Source: JBMYQA01 sp049600855 (GTDB lineage: Bacteria > Bacteroidota > Bacteroidia > Cytophagales > Flammeovirgaceae). From it: DNA of 35,439 nt. The stretch covers positions 1 through 35,439 of the forward strand of contig JBMYQA010000026.1 of NCBI GenBank assembly GCA_049600855.1, written 5' to 3'. The notes beneath the pieces were generated by a model, which searched no databases, was not told the origin of the DNA, and saw only the letters and a list, made by a program, of their open reading frames with translations. The position numbers and the translations under genes were made by a program. This document shows positions 8,801 through 17,965 of the stretch, in pieces; positions within the stretch are counted from its first letter, which is position 1; each line of letters begins with the position of its first letter.

Positions 8801-11800
8801 CAGAAGATTTTACAGTATATAAGTTGCCCGATGTAAGCTTTACAGGCTTGAATACGGATAAAGCTTATTGCCATAATGCAGCACAGATATTATTGACAAG
8901 TGATTCAATCCCTGATGGGATAAATACTTTTGGTGAGTTCGAGCTTGAACGTTTAATGGGAGAGGATGATCGTGCCATTATGGATAACGGAGATGGAACG
9001 GCCTATTTTGATCCGCGAATGGCTACAAGAGATGTAAATGCTGACTCAACAGGAGGAATAGATACCGAGCACATCGTTGTATATGAATATGAAGATGCAA
9101 ATGGTTGCGAAAATTCATTTCAAGATACTATTACCGTATATTCATTGCCGCTATTAGACATTACAGGAGTATTTGATCGAGATGAATTCTGTTATTTTGA
9201 TACCACCATTGTCGTTACGGGAGTGCCAACTAGTGCGGCTGGTAGTTTTTCAGGTTTTGGAATTACTGATAATGGAGATGGCACGGCCAACTATCAGCCC
9301 GACTCAGCGGCTTTTCAAGCAGGAAGAACCAATCCTGTATTTATGGGACAGGAGCGTAATGACATTGTTTACACCTATACAGACGGTAATAATTGTACCA
9401 ATGAAATCGATATTGAACTACGTGTAAATCCATTACCAAACGTTTCTATACAAAGTGTAGATTCTTATTATTGTTTTGATGAGGGAATTGACAATATAGA
9501 AGGAAACCCTGCAGCAAGTTCTGGTATCAGTGGCGTACTTACTGGTAATGGTGTCATTGATTTTGGAGATGGTACTGGATTATTTGACCCTGAAATTGCA
9601 GCAAGTGATGTAGGAATTACTGATCCTACAGCGAGTAACTCTACCCATATCCTTACCTATACTTACAGAGATAACGATGGTTGTGTAAACTCAGATAGTG
9701 CTACAACTATAGTAAATGCATTACCAACCGTTTCATTTACGGGACTAGGAGATAAAAATTTCTGTATTGATGAAGACCCTGTAGATTTAATTGGGAATCC
9801 AATAGGGGATGAAATAAGTACATTTGGGCAGTTTAGTATTACTGGAATTCCTGATTTAGATTTTGATAGCAAAGTTAATTTCAACCCACAGATTGCATTT
9901 AATGCGAATGCAGCACCTAGCGACTCGGTCGTTAAAGTACCAATTCTCTATGGGTATGAAGATTCTTTTGGATGCCAAAATTTTATTTCGGACACAGCCA
10001 TCGTTCGAGATTTACCCACCGTATTCTTTTCAGGATACAATGCCAGTCGAACCTATTGTTTTAATGATGCTAGCTTCACACTTACTGGAAGAACACCAGA
10101 AGGAAACCCTGTAACCTTCTTTGGTGAAGGCATACAAGTCGATAATGGCGATGGAACAGCCATTTATAATCCAAAATTAGCGCATACCAATTTAGGCTTG
10201 GATTCGCTAACACAAACAGGGTTTGACGAAGTTAAATATGCTTTTACCAATGCGAATGGCTGTACAGATACTGCGAGGGTAACCATTACCATTTTACCAT
10301 TATCTGAGATACTCAATTTTACAGATCAAGCTGTTTGCTTTGATGAAGCGATTAACCTTAATCCGTTGCCAACTACTGGCATGGCTACAATATTTACTGG
10401 AAATGGCATTACCGACAATGGTGATGGAACAGCCCTTTTCGATGGGGAAGTGGCTGCAAATGTAGTGGGAGTAACAGATCCAACGGCTCAAGTCACCACA
10501 CATGAGGTTACCTACACCTTTACCAATAATAACGGATGTACCAATGCCAAAACCATTACACTAACCGTGAATCCACTTCCTGTAGTTTCCTTTACAGGAT
10601 TAGGCGATAGGGAATTTTGTATTGATGAAAATGAAGTGACACTCACTGGAACTCCGCAAGGAGATGAAACGAATACTTTTGGTGAATTCTTCATTAATGG
10701 AATCAATGACTTTGATGCAAACAGTGAGGTAAGCTTTTCTCCTGTACTAGCTTACAATGCTGCGGCAATGCCTGGCGATTCAGTTGTTGTTGCGCCCATT
10801 ACGTTCAGTTATCAAGATGCGTTAGGGTGTGTAAACACGGTAGAAGATTCTGCCATTATTTACGATAAACCAACTGTATTTTTCTCAGGCTTTAATCCAA
10901 CAAGAACCTATTGTTTTAATGATGCCAGCTTTACCCTTACGGGTAGAACGCCTGAAGGGAATCCAGTAGCATTTATTGGAAATGGCATTCAGACGGATCA
11001 TGCAGACGGAACAGCAGTATATAGTCCGAGACTAGCCATTGAGAACCTTGGGTTAGACTCTTTGAGTGATACAGGAGTGGATGAAGTAAGTTATGTATTT
11101 ACGGATGCGAATGGCTGTACAGATACTGCTAAACTTACCGTAACGATACGACCACTTTCTGCAATTACCAATTTCACAGATCAATCGCTTTGTTTTGATG
11201 GGACTTTGGATTTATTGCCCGCTCCAACTAATGGGATGGCCGCGTTCTTCTCTGGCAATGGCATTACCGATAATGGTGATGGTACAGCAGTGTTTGATGC
11301 CACAACAGCAGCGGCAGCAATAGGAGTTACTGAACCTACTGCACAACTAACCACACATGATGTCTCCTATACTTTTACCAACAACAATGGCTGTACCAAT
11401 TCAAAAACCATTACGCTTACAGTAAACCCCTTACCAGTAGTGAATTTCAGTGGATTAGCAGATGAATATTGCTATGATGGCGAAACCATTACATTGGCGG
11501 GATCTCCTTTGGGAGTTACTGGATCTTTTGCAGGAAATGGAATCCAAATTGATTTTCAAAACGGTACTGCAACGTATTCGCCCTCAAAGGCTGCGCAGTT
11601 ATTAGGGGCATTAAATCCAACTGATTTTGCCGTAACAGATACTGTAACCTATACCTTCACCGATGATAATGGCTGTACCAATTCATTTTCGGATACAGTA
11701 GTGATTAATCCATTGCCAAGTGTCAGTATTACTGGTTTTGAGAATGAATATTGTTACGATGCGGTGGCCGATTCTTTATTTGGTGCTCCCGCAGTAATTG

Positions 11801-14709
11801 CTGGAACAAGTGGCATATTTTCTGGAAATGGCATTACAGATAGTCCTGATGGTTTATTAGCTGAAAATGGGGATGGAATCGCCTTATTTTTACCAGAGCT
11901 TGCCGCTACTCAAGCAGGTGCGCCTTCAGCAACCTCTCAGGTAACTAATCATCAAATTACCTATACGTATACAGATGTAAAAGGATGTTCAAATGCGGAG
12001 ACGGTTATTTTAAGAGTGAATCCGTTACCTAGTGTAACCATTGTTCCAGTAACGCTGACCTATTGTTACGATGCGGCTCCATTCCAATTAACGGCTAATC
12101 CTAAAGATACCACGGGCGTGCGCAGTGCTGTATTCTCAGGTAGGGGAGTTACCGACTTTTTAAACGGCAATGCTGAGTTTAATCCAGCAAATGCGGCAAT
12201 GGAAGCGGGCATTACCGAGCCTACAAGTGGAAATTCTGATCATACCATTACGTATACCTATACCGATGTGAATCGCTGCGTCAATAGTGATTCCATTACA
12301 CTAACCGTATTTGCATTACCAGATGTAAGCTTTACACTTGATAATAATGGACTAAATGGACAAAAAGAATATTGTCCGTCAACAGAACCGTTTACCTTAA
12401 GATCGAGTTTATCTGAGCTTTCAAATACCCTTGCATTATTTAGTGGAGAAGGCGTGATCGATTTCAGCCAAGGTTTGGGTACATTTGATCCAAATAGTGC
12501 CGTAGTTGCTTCTGGCGTAGATCCTAACCTGAATAATACAGATACTACGCGACACATTATTCGCCTGTTTTATACCGATGCCAATAATTGCTCAAATGAA
12601 GTTTTTGATACCCTAACCATTAACCCACTGCCAAGAGCAAGCTTTAATATGTTGAATAACTGTGGGGTAGAACCGATAAACTTTGAGGGCGAAGGAATTA
12701 CTAACACAACTATTACGGATTGGTTTTGGGATTTTGGCGATAATACCAATGCAGTACTTCAAAACCCTTCACATCTTTTTGGAGCAGCTGATTTTTATAA
12801 CGTTAGCCTACGGGTAACTACAGATAAGGAATGTGAAGACGATACTGCTCGAATTGTACAAATTGGTGGTAAGCCTACAGCTGACCTCAACTTTATTAGA
12901 ATTTGTTTTAATGATACGGTATTCTTTACGGATCAATCGTTTGTGGTAAACCCCGCTGTAGATACCATTTCCACTTGGACATGGGATTTTGATGACCCTG
13001 GCGGCGCGGGTTCGCCAGCTTCTGCTCAAAATCCGTTTCATGTCTATTCTGATACAGGTACTTATCATGTGGTTTTTATCATAGAAACCAATAATGGCTG
13101 TCGGGATACAGCTACTCAACTGATTGATATTTTACCTGTAGTACCGATAGATGAATTTCCATATGTAGAGAGTTTTGAAGCGGGAGATGGTAGCTGGTCA
13201 TCGGGAGGAATCAATGATTCTTGGGAACATGGTGTGCCTGCTGGAAACTCCATTGATTTTACGCCAGCAGGAAATCGGGTGTGGATGACAAAACTCGACT
13301 CTACTTATAATGTAGATGAAATGTCGTATGTAGATGGGCCCTGTTTTGATTTTGGCATACTAGACCGCCCCATGATTTCCATTAAGGTGTGGTCTGATAC
13401 AGACCCATCTAGGGACGGAGCCGTACTTCAGTTTTCGGAAGATGATGGACTTACTTGGCAAAATATTGGTGATTTAACCAGCCCATACAATTGGTATGAT
13501 CAAAATATTGCGGCTCAACCAGGTGGTAGCCCAAGTGGTAACCCTGCTTGGACGGGGCAGTACGGAGGATGGAGAACGGTAAGGCACGAACTGGATGATT
13601 TGAAAGGAAGAGCTGTGCGTTTAAGAGTTGCCTTTGGCTCTGATGCGGCAGATGATGTAACCGATGGTTTTGCTTTTGATGAAGTTTGGATTGGCGAACG
13701 ATCTAAAACGGTGTTAGTAGAACATTTTACAAATTCATCCACAGCGGCAGATGCGAGCGTAAATCCATCGCTGAATGCAGCTATCAATGCCTTCCCTGTA
13801 GCAGATGTAGTCGCTATCCAATATCACCTCGAATCAGATGCAGGGCAAGTGCCAGACCCATTTAATGTGTATAACCCTGTTGATCCAAGTTCACGCGCTT
13901 TATATTATGGCATCTCAGCAACACCAAGTACCGTGATTGATGGTGCGCTAGTAAATCAAGCTGATGTGAGTGTCAATTTGTTGCGAGAAAAAATATTAGG
14001 TAGTCCTGATTTATTAGGTACAGCAGCTTTTGATTTAGACTTAACTTTTGATGCCTTACCGAACGAAACATTAAATGCGCGGTTAGAGATTCAGGCTAAC
14101 GACACCATTATGGGAGAAGTATTGGTACATTTTGCAGTATTAGAACGAGCCGTAGATTTAACAACACCTACTGCAAATGGTGAAACCCGTTTTGAATGGA
14201 TCATGAAAAAACTACTTCCTGATGGGGCGGGTACTAGCTTTAATCAAACGTGGTTTCCAAATGATCAGCAGACCGTCACGCAATCGTGGGAATTGCTAGA
14301 CATCGAGAATCCTGATCAAATCGCAGTAGTTGCCTTTATCCAACAAAATAATGCGGGTGGGGTAGAGGAAAACCTGGAAGTCTATCAGGCGGTATATGCT
14401 CAACCAAGTGTGGTGCCTCCCGTAGTCATTTCTGGCCTAGATGGAGAACTTCCCAAAGCTTTGCAGCAAACTACACTCTATCCCAATCCTGCGGATGACC
14501 GTTTGTTTGTCGTATTTGGCGGAGATGTAACCGAAGACTACGCATGGGATTTATACAACAATTTAGGGCAAACGCTTCAAACAGGAGCCATTCGTAAAGG
14601 AAGCAATGGGTTTGTAGTAGATACGAAATCAATCCCTCAAGGGGTGTACTTTGTAAGAGTAAGAACAAATGATGCACAATTAGTGAAAAAGGTGGTGGTG
14701 AATCATTAG
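5884..14709 (+). CDS. Giant T9SS-exported multidomain adhesin-like protein (2941 aa)
   Basis: The start ATG 5884 opens a signal peptide (LSLIVLLNFILFVSYGA). In order: a TIG/IPT-like domain (about 37-115); three related Ig-like modules with an EFC...YQW pattern; a mixed Ig-like part to about 700; sixteen repeats of about 97 aa (704-2248), each beginning like LPxVSFTGL, then YCxD, a GNGITDNGDGTA-type turn, and YTFTDxNGCTN; two PKD domains (about 2249-2420, with DWFWDFGDNTN and TWTWDFDDPG); a jelly-roll-like region from VESFEAGDGSW (about 2427); an Omp28-like domain from KTVLVEHFTN (residue 2608); and a type A T9SS sorting domain (2863-2941) with TTLYPNPADD and ending LVKKVVVNH. No enzyme motif was seen. 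Conserved Cys pairs in the repeats suggest one disulfide per module. The protein should be exported by T9SS and anchored at the surface as a long stalk for adhesion or matrix building. Domain types are well supported; the function is inferred. Confidence 0.9.
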   Translation: MGKKYNITQKLSLIVLLNFILFVSYGAPKKVFRVAPTISSFPGNACVGETITITGNHFTGTIDVTINGATAAFVVQDNMTIDATVPSGASSVGTISIQNGTGTTTSSSSFIAVALPTGTPTITTPDGTEFCAGGSVEITANGTLGSNEVYQWYEDGIEMTGENESTLSVTTAADYTLTIKNAVTGCQTAESGAVMIIENALPAGTPSITTAAGTEFCEGDTLEITANGTLGTNEEYQWLQDEVEMAGETNSTLEVIAGGDYTLIIRNTITGCETAPSAIETIIENPLPDQPTITAIGATTFCDGDEVTLVAPAGFSTYNWFLDGIAGGTNAQSQTVPTAGDYTLIVEDADGCASPVSAAVTVTVNSNPVIDPGTPPTICEGQSVNLNASATGGDGSYLYAWTPTDSLSDPTIRNPVAYPSFTTNYTVTVTDGNGCSDEDNLLITVNDTPVINLVSTDADHVICEEDEITFTATGPSGTVFEFFINNISQGAPSTTTTLTTTTLPVGDNDIRVTGTFNGCSITTQDITVTVDALTAVSIDHPTQSTYTTEQDTVELVGSPTGGVFSGPAVAGDVFYAENLGIGGPYTITYTYTNTAGCVSVATHDINITDTRAILLDETYCADAADVTLTITDVPNAPSLGISPSTHLLLAVRNITAGEASPMLTPYTFSPSSLTAGSYIVEAIYREIGTFRIIRFEEKVVVDSVPSISIDGLDAAYCYDNVTINFEASTNTGTFAWTGVSTGASNFDPTLDLNISGDPNQDTVHTVMLTYTDGNNCSNTASQVVTINALPDATFTGLDADYCFSDAAELLTSLQSGGTFTGAGITDNGDGTASFDPRTAFLTEEPDSTSALTVSFDIVYSYTNTNLCSDSTMQTVDVNELPDVGITRAGPGPFRQEFCFDASPMALEGMPTPGAGETGVLAGNGVIDLGTGFGGFDPSVAAVAAGATSPTDMNTFHTITYTFTDVNGCINTATEDFTVYKLPDVSFTGLNTDKAYCHNAAQILLTSDSIPDGINTFGEFELERLMGEDDRAIMDNGDGTAYFDPRMATRDVNADSTGGIDTEHIVVYEYEDANGCENSFQDTITVYSLPLLDITGVFDRDEFCYFDTTIVVTGVPTSAAGSFSGFGITDNGDGTANYQPDSAAFQAGRTNPVFMGQERNDIVYTYTDGNNCTNEIDIELRVNPLPNVSIQSVDSYYCFDEGIDNIEGNPAASSGISGVLTGNGVIDFGDGTGLFDPEIAASDVGITDPTASNSTHILTYTYRDNDGCVNSDSATTIVNALPTVSFTGLGDKNFCIDEDPVDLIGNPIGDEISTFGQFSITGIPDLDFDSKVNFNPQIAFNANAAPSDSVVKVPILYGYEDSFGCQNFISDTAIVRDLPTVFFSGYNASRTYCFNDASFTLTGRTPEGNPVTFFGEGIQVDNGDGTAIYNPKLAHTNLGLDSLTQTGFDEVKYAFTNANGCTDTARVTITILPLSEILNFTDQAVCFDEAINLNPLPTTGMATIFTGNGITDNGDGTALFDGEVAANVVGVTDPTAQVTTHEVTYTFTNNNGCTNAKTITLTVNPLPVVSFTGLGDREFCIDENEVTLTGTPQGDETNTFGEFFINGINDFDANSEVSFSPVLAYNAAAMPGDSVVVAPITFSYQDALGCVNTVEDSAIIYDKPTVFFSGFNPTRTYCFNDASFTLTGRTPEGNPVAFIGNGIQTDHADGTAVYSPRLAIENLGLDSLSDTGVDEVSYVFTDANGCTDTAKLTVTIRPLSAITNFTDQSLCFDGTLDLLPAPTNGMAAFFSGNGITDNGDGTAVFDATTAAAAIGVTEPTAQLTTHDVSYTFTNNNGCTNSKTITLTVNPLPVVNFSGLADEYCYDGETITLAGSPLGVTGSFAGNGIQIDFQNGTATYSPSKAAQLLGALNPTDFAVTDTVTYTFTDDNGCTNSFSDTVVINPLPSVSITGFENEYCYDAVADSLFGAPAVIAGTSGIFSGNGITDSPDGLLAENGDGIALFLPELAATQAGAPSATSQVTNHQITYTYTDVKGCSNAETVILRVNPLPSVTIVPVTLTYCYDAAPFQLTANPKDTTGVRSAVFSGRGVTDFLNGNAEFNPANAAMEAGITEPTSGNSDHTITYTYTDVNRCVNSDSITLTVFALPDVSFTLDNNGLNGQKEYCPSTEPFTLRSSLSELSNTLALFSGEGVIDFSQGLGTFDPNSAVVASGVDPNLNNTDTTRHIIRLFYTDANNCSNEVFDTLTINPLPRASFNMLNNCGVEPINFEGEGITNTTITDWFWDFGDNTNAVLQNPSHLFGAADFYNVSLRVTTDKECEDDTARIVQIGGKPTADLNFIRICFNDTVFFTDQSFVVNPAVDTISTWTWDFDDPGGAGSPASAQNPFHVYSDTGTYHVVFIIETNNGCRDTATQLIDILPVVPIDEFPYVESFEAGDGSWSSGGINDSWEHGVPAGNSIDFTPAGNRVWMTKLDSTYNVDEMSYVDGPCFDFGILDRPMISIKVWSDTDPSRDGAVLQFSEDDGLTWQNIGDLTSPYNWYDQNIAAQPGGSPSGNPAWTGQYGGWRTVRHELDDLKGRAVRLRVAFGSDAADDVTDGFAFDEVWIGERSKTVLVEHFTNSSTAADASVNPSLNAAINAFPVADVVAIQYHLESDAGQVPDPFNVYNPVDPSSRALYYGISATPSTVIDGALVNQADVSVNLLREKILGSPDLLGTAAFDLDLTFDALPNETLNARLEIQANDTIMGEVLVHFAVLERAVDLTTPTANGETRFEWIMKKLLPDGAGTSFNQTWFPNDQQTVTQSWELLDIENPDQIAVVAFIQQNNAGGVEENLEVYQAVYAQPSVVPPVVISGLDGELPKALQQTTLYPNPADDRLFVVFGGDVTEDYAWDLYNNLGQTLQTGAIRKGSNGFVVDTKSIPQGVYFVRVRTNDAQLVKKVVVNH
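7993..12627 (+). repeat. Array of sixteen Ig-like coding repeats
   Basis: Residues 704-2248 of the giant protein split into sixteen units averaging about 97 residues (about 290 bp). Units share LPxVSFTGL at the start, an aromatic-Cys (YC or FC) about 10 residues later, a glycine-rich DNGDGTA turn in most, and a YTYTDxNGC strand near the end. The units are diverged at the DNA level, so this is an old array rather than a recent expansion. Confidence 0.85.
9721..11430 (+). repeat. Tandem duplication of a three-domain block, 855 bp per copy
   Basis: Copy A is 9721-10575 (residues 1280-1564) and copy B is 10576-11430 (1565-1849); both are exactly 285 codons. Within each copy the three units differ from one another but match their counterpart: SFTGLGDKNFCIDE with SFTGLGDREFCIDE; RTYCFNDASFTLTGRTPEGN in both; and the NFTDQ...CF unit with TGNGITDNGDGTALFD against SGNGITDNGDGTAVFD. 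Synonymous positions have diverged, so the duplication is not recent. Confidence 0.9.
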
Positions 14710-14729
14710 TAAGACAAGTTCTTTAATTG

Positions 14730-14764
14730 AACCGCATGTAAGCTAGTTTTATATGCGGTTTTTT
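14730..14764 (+). terminator. Rho-independent terminator after the giant adhesin gene
   Basis: AACCGCAT at 14730-14737 pairs with ATGCGGTT at 14753-14760; one wobble and two further pairs extend the stem. A T run to 14764 follows. It lies 21 bp after the adhesin stop and separates this block from nnr. Confidence 0.85.
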
Positions 14765-14797
14765 AATACTTTGATTACAAAGTAGTTAATGACAATT

Positions 14798-16294
14798 ATG
14801 AAAATATTTACAGCCCCTCAAATACGAGCGATTGATGCTTATACCATTGCACACGAACCCATTCCATCAATAGATTTGATGGAACGTGCCTCAGCAGCAT
14901 TTGTGGAATGGTTTGTCAACACATTTACCAATCATTATTCGATCAAAATTTTTGCAGGAATAGGAAATAATGGCGGTGATGGACTTGCAGTAGGGAGAAT
15001 CTTACAAGAAGTACATGGATATGAAGTAGCAGTTTATGTCGTACGGTTTTCCAATAACGTATCTCCTGATTTTGCACGAAATGAAGAGCGGCTCTCTAAA
15101 TTCCATAACATCACGAATGAACTAGACTTTCCTGAAATAACAGATCAAGACATTGTAATTGATGCCATTTTTGGTTCAGGATTGTCACGTCCAATTGAAG
15201 GTTTTACGGCAAAACTGATTCAAAAAATCAATGAAAGTAAGGCACAAGTGGTTTCCATAGACATCGCCTCTGGATTATTTTGTAATGCGTTGAACACCGA
15301 TCAATCCATTATTAAACCAGCTGTGACCATCTCGTTTCAATTTCCAAAACTATCTTTTCTACTTCCTCAAAACGAAGCATTTGTAGGAGATTGGCAGGTT
15401 GTTGATATTGGGCTACATCCACAAATTATTGCAGATACACCAACGCCTTTTGAATATGTAGATGAGGAGTTTGTATATCCTTTAGTTCAGAAACGTTCCA
15501 AGTATGCACATAAGGGCACTTTTGGGCATGTACTCATTATAGCTGGAAGTTATGGAAAAATTGGGGCAGCCCTGTTGGCAGGCAAAGCCGCTTTAAGAAA
15601 TGGAGCAGGTTTAGTTAGTGTGCACCTGCCCAAATGTGGCTATGAAATGATGCAAACTGCAGTTCCTGAAATTATGTGCTCCATTGATGCTGACCCAAAG
15701 TATATTTCCGAACTGCCCGATTTATCAAAATACAAAGCCATAGCCATTGGACCAGGTATTGATAAAGAGGATCAAACAAAAAAGGTATTAAAATTATTAA
15801 TTGAAGAAGCAAATTCCCCATTGGTATTAGACGCAGATGCATTAAACTTATTGGCAGAAAATCCAGTATGCTTAACACAGCTTCCAGAAAATAGTATTCT
15901 AACTCCTCATCCGAAAGAATTTGAACGATTAGTAGGGCAAACGAATGATCATTATGAACGTTTAGAAAAGTTACAAGCTTTTAGTAAGCAATATCAAGTG
16001 ATTGTGGTATTAAAAGGTGCCCATACAGCCATTGCTGTTCCTGAAGGCAAGGTGTTTTTTAATTCAACAGGAAATCCAGGCATGGCTACAGCAGGTTCGG
16101 GAGATGTGCTTACAGGAATGATCGCAGCCTTACTAGGGCAAGGTTATGCCGCTAAAGATGCCGCGGTTTTAGGCGTGTACTTGCATGGAGCAGCAGGAGA
16201 TGGGGCTCGTGATGAAGTTGGCGAAGTAGGTGTGATTGCTTCCGATATTATTGCACAAATTGGCAATGCCTATCGAATGGATGCCAACTCATAA
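14798..16294 (+). CDS. nnr: Bifunctional NAD(P)H-hydrate repair enzyme (epimerase + ADP-dependent dehydratase)
   Basis: This enzyme repairs damaged, hydrated NADH and NADPH. The N-terminal half is the epimerase (NnrE/YjeF_N) with GIGNNGGDGLAVGRIL and VIDAIFGSGLSRPIEG. The C-terminal half is the ribokinase-like dehydratase (NnrD) with GHVLIIAGSYGKIGAALLAG, AIGPGIDKED, LVLDADALNLL, ILTPHPKEFERL and the ATP/ADP site NPGMATAGSGDVLTGMIAAL. The length of about 500 aa is normal for the fused form. I chose ATG 14798 because homologues usually begin MKI(F/L)TxxQIRxxDAYT; ATG 14789 would add only MTI. The gene stands alone between the adhesin terminator and the rqcH promoter. A near-consensus -7 element (ATACTTTG) lies about 20 bp upstream of the start. 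Confidence 0.95.
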   Translation: MKIFTAPQIRAIDAYTIAHEPIPSIDLMERASAAFVEWFVNTFTNHYSIKIFAGIGNNGGDGLAVGRILQEVHGYEVAVYVVRFSNNVSPDFARNEERLSKFHNITNELDFPEITDQDIVIDAIFGSGLSRPIEGFTAKLIQKINESKAQVVSIDIASGLFCNALNTDQSIIKPAVTISFQFPKLSFLLPQNEAFVGDWQVVDIGLHPQIIADTPTPFEYVDEEFVYPLVQKRSKYAHKGTFGHVLIIAGSYGKIGAALLAGKAALRNGAGLVSVHLPKCGYEMMQTAVPEIMCSIDADPKYISELPDLSKYKAIAIGPGIDKEDQTKKVLKLLIEEANSPLVLDADALNLLAENPVCLTQLPENSILTPHPKEFERLVGQTNDHYERLEKLQAFSKQYQVIVVLKGAHTAIAVPEGKVFFNSTGNPGMATAGSGDVLTGMIAALLGQGYAAKDAAVLGVYLHGAAGDGARDEVGEVGVIASDIIAQIGNAYRMDANS

Positions 16295-16348
16295 GTAGGC
16301 AATAGAAAATAATCAAAAGAAGCTGCCAAAAGACACGGTTATTTTTTA

Positions 16349-16380
16349 TTGACTACTTAAAAACAAATCTTCTATCTTTG
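16349..16380 (+). promoter_or_regulatory. Bacteroidota-type promoter for rqcH
   Basis: The -7 element TATCTTTG at 16373-16380 is an exact match to TAnnTTTG, with a TTG at 16349-16351 spaced 21 bp upstream as the -33 element. Transcription would start near 16387, leaving a leader of about 16 nt before the rqcH ATG at 16403. Confidence 0.65.
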
Positions 16381-16402
16381 CAGGCTAATCGCCATCGAAA
16401 TC

Positions 16403-17965
16403 ATGCACAATAACTATTTTTTTATAAAACAGTTGAGTAAAGTATTGGGAGAACAGCTCAAAGGACTAGAAGTAGCTGTTTGTTTTAGCCAAAACCGAGA
16501 TGAATTAATCATTGGGTTTTGTGATCCTAATACTGAATTTTGGATGAAAGCCAGTTTTCAGCCTGATTTGTGTATGTTGATTTTTCCTGAAGAATTCCAA
16601 CGGGCAAAAAAAAATAGCATTGATTTATTTCATCCAATTATTGGATGCGAAGTTCTTCAGATAAGGCAATTTAACAATGAACGTGCTTTTGCCATTGAAC
16701 TGACCAACAATCTACGTTTGGTCATTAAGTTGTTTGGCAATCGTGCCAACATCGTGTTATTTGAAGGGGAGGTAGCGATTGATTTATTTAGAAAACGATT
16801 CACGAAAGATGCAGTCAGCAGCTACAGCGAATTGGACCGAACAATAGGGCAAACTCGTGCAGATTTTGAACGATTAGGTTTAAAAAAGTGCTTTCCAACA
16901 TTTGGAAAAGCGATTTTAAAAGAATTAGAGCAACATCAGTTTGAACAGCTTTCTTCTGATTTGCAGTGGGAAAAGATTCAAGAATTACTAGAATACCTCA
17001 ATCATCCGCATTATTTTATCCATGAGAATAAAGGCCGACCTGAGCTGACCTTGTTTGAGCGAGAGAATACGGTGTTTGAATCAGATTCTCCCATTAAAAT
17101 CAGCAATGAGTTTTTTCATCGTTTTGCCAAGGTTTACTTTGTAGAACGGGAGAAGCTAAAAACCTTAAAGTGGGTACAAAATCGAATCAAACAAACTGAA
17201 AATTACATTCATAAGAATACCAAGCGACTGCACCAACTTGAACATGGATCACGATTTGAAGAAGTAGCCAATATCATCATGGCTAATCTACATCAAATTG
17301 ACCCAACTGCGGAAGAGGTAGAGTTGCATGATTTTTACAGAGATCAACCCATTAAAATCAAGTTAAACCCTCGGCAAACTCCCCAAAAAAATGCCGAAAA
17401 GTATTACCGAAAAGCCAAAAATCAGAAGCAAGAAGTCAACCAGCTCAAAGAAAATATTAAAGTCAAAGAGCAAGCCCTGTTAAACTGGATGGAGCACATT
17501 GAAGCCATCGAAAAATTAGCGACGTATAAGGAAGTGATGAAATACCGCAAAGACAATGGCATTACGCCGGATGATACCGATCAAGTGCAATCATTGCCAT
17601 TTAAGCGATTTACATTTCAGGGATTTGAAATATTGGTTGGGAAAAATAGTAAGGGAAATGATGTATTGACTCAAAAATATGCCTATAAAGAGGATTTATG
17701 GCTACACGCACGCGATGTAACAGGATCGCATGTAGTGGTAAAGTATAAACCCAAGCAGCCATTTCCTCCTCTAGTAATTGAAAAAGCAGCTTCATTAGCA
17801 GCGTATTATTCCCAGGGCAAGACAAACAAACACCAACCTGTAATTTACACACCCAAAAAGTTTGTAAGGAAACCGAAAGGTTCAGTGGCAGGCCAAGTGG
17901 TGATCGACAAAGAAGAAGTGATTATGGTGGAGCCGAAGCATTTTAATGAAGATTTAAGCAGGTGA
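16403..17965 (+). CDS. rqcH: RqcH / NFACT-family ribosome quality control protein
   Basis: This is the bacterial Rqc2/NEMF homologue, which binds large ribosomal subunits carrying stalled peptidyl-tRNA and adds C-terminal alanine tails that mark the nascent chain for degradation. The 520-aa protein has an NFACT-N domain (about 1-250, with LVIKLFGNRANIVLFEG near 106-122), a middle part with helix-hairpin and coiled-coil character (about 255-390), and an NFACT-R domain from about residue 400 with the signature DLWLHARDVTGSHVVVK. It was formerly annotated as fibronectin-binding. The DR pair needed for tailing in B. subtilis RqcH appears as E93-R94 (FNNERAFAIEL), a conservative change if my alignment is right. 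The stop codon lies inside the 5' arm of a long RNA stem that starts at 17962. Confidence 0.9.
   Translation: MHNNYFFIKQLSKVLGEQLKGLEVAVCFSQNRDELIIGFCDPNTEFWMKASFQPDLCMLIFPEEFQRAKKNSIDLFHPIIGCEVLQIRQFNNERAFAIELTNNLRLVIKLFGNRANIVLFEGEVAIDLFRKRFTKDAVSSYSELDRTIGQTRADFERLGLKKCFPTFGKAILKELEQHQFEQLSSDLQWEKIQELLEYLNHPHYFIHENKGRPELTLFERENTVFESDSPIKISNEFFHRFAKVYFVEREKLKTLKWVQNRIKQTENYIHKNTKRLHQLEHGSRFEEVANIIMANLHQIDPTAEEVELHDFYRDQPIKIKLNPRQTPQKNAEKYYRKAKNQKQEVNQLKENIKVKEQALLNWMEHIEAIEKLATYKEVMKYRKDNGITPDDTDQVQSLPFKRFTFQGFEILVGKNSKGNDVLTQKYAYKEDLWLHARDVTGSHVVVKYKPKQPFPPLVIEKAASLAAYYSQGKTNKHQPVIYTPKKFVRKPKGSVAGQVVIDKEEVIMVEPKHFNEDLSR

Noticed and set aside
9173..9427. Open frames inside the giant adhesin gene on both strands
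   Set aside because: They are alternative-frame shadows of a strongly coding 8.8-kb gene with no independent start or domain evidence.
7993..12627. Periodic repeats that might suggest a CRISPR array or DNA-level tandem repeat
   Set aside because: The period is about 290 bp, fully in frame within one protein, and conservation is at the amino-acid level, so these are protein domains.
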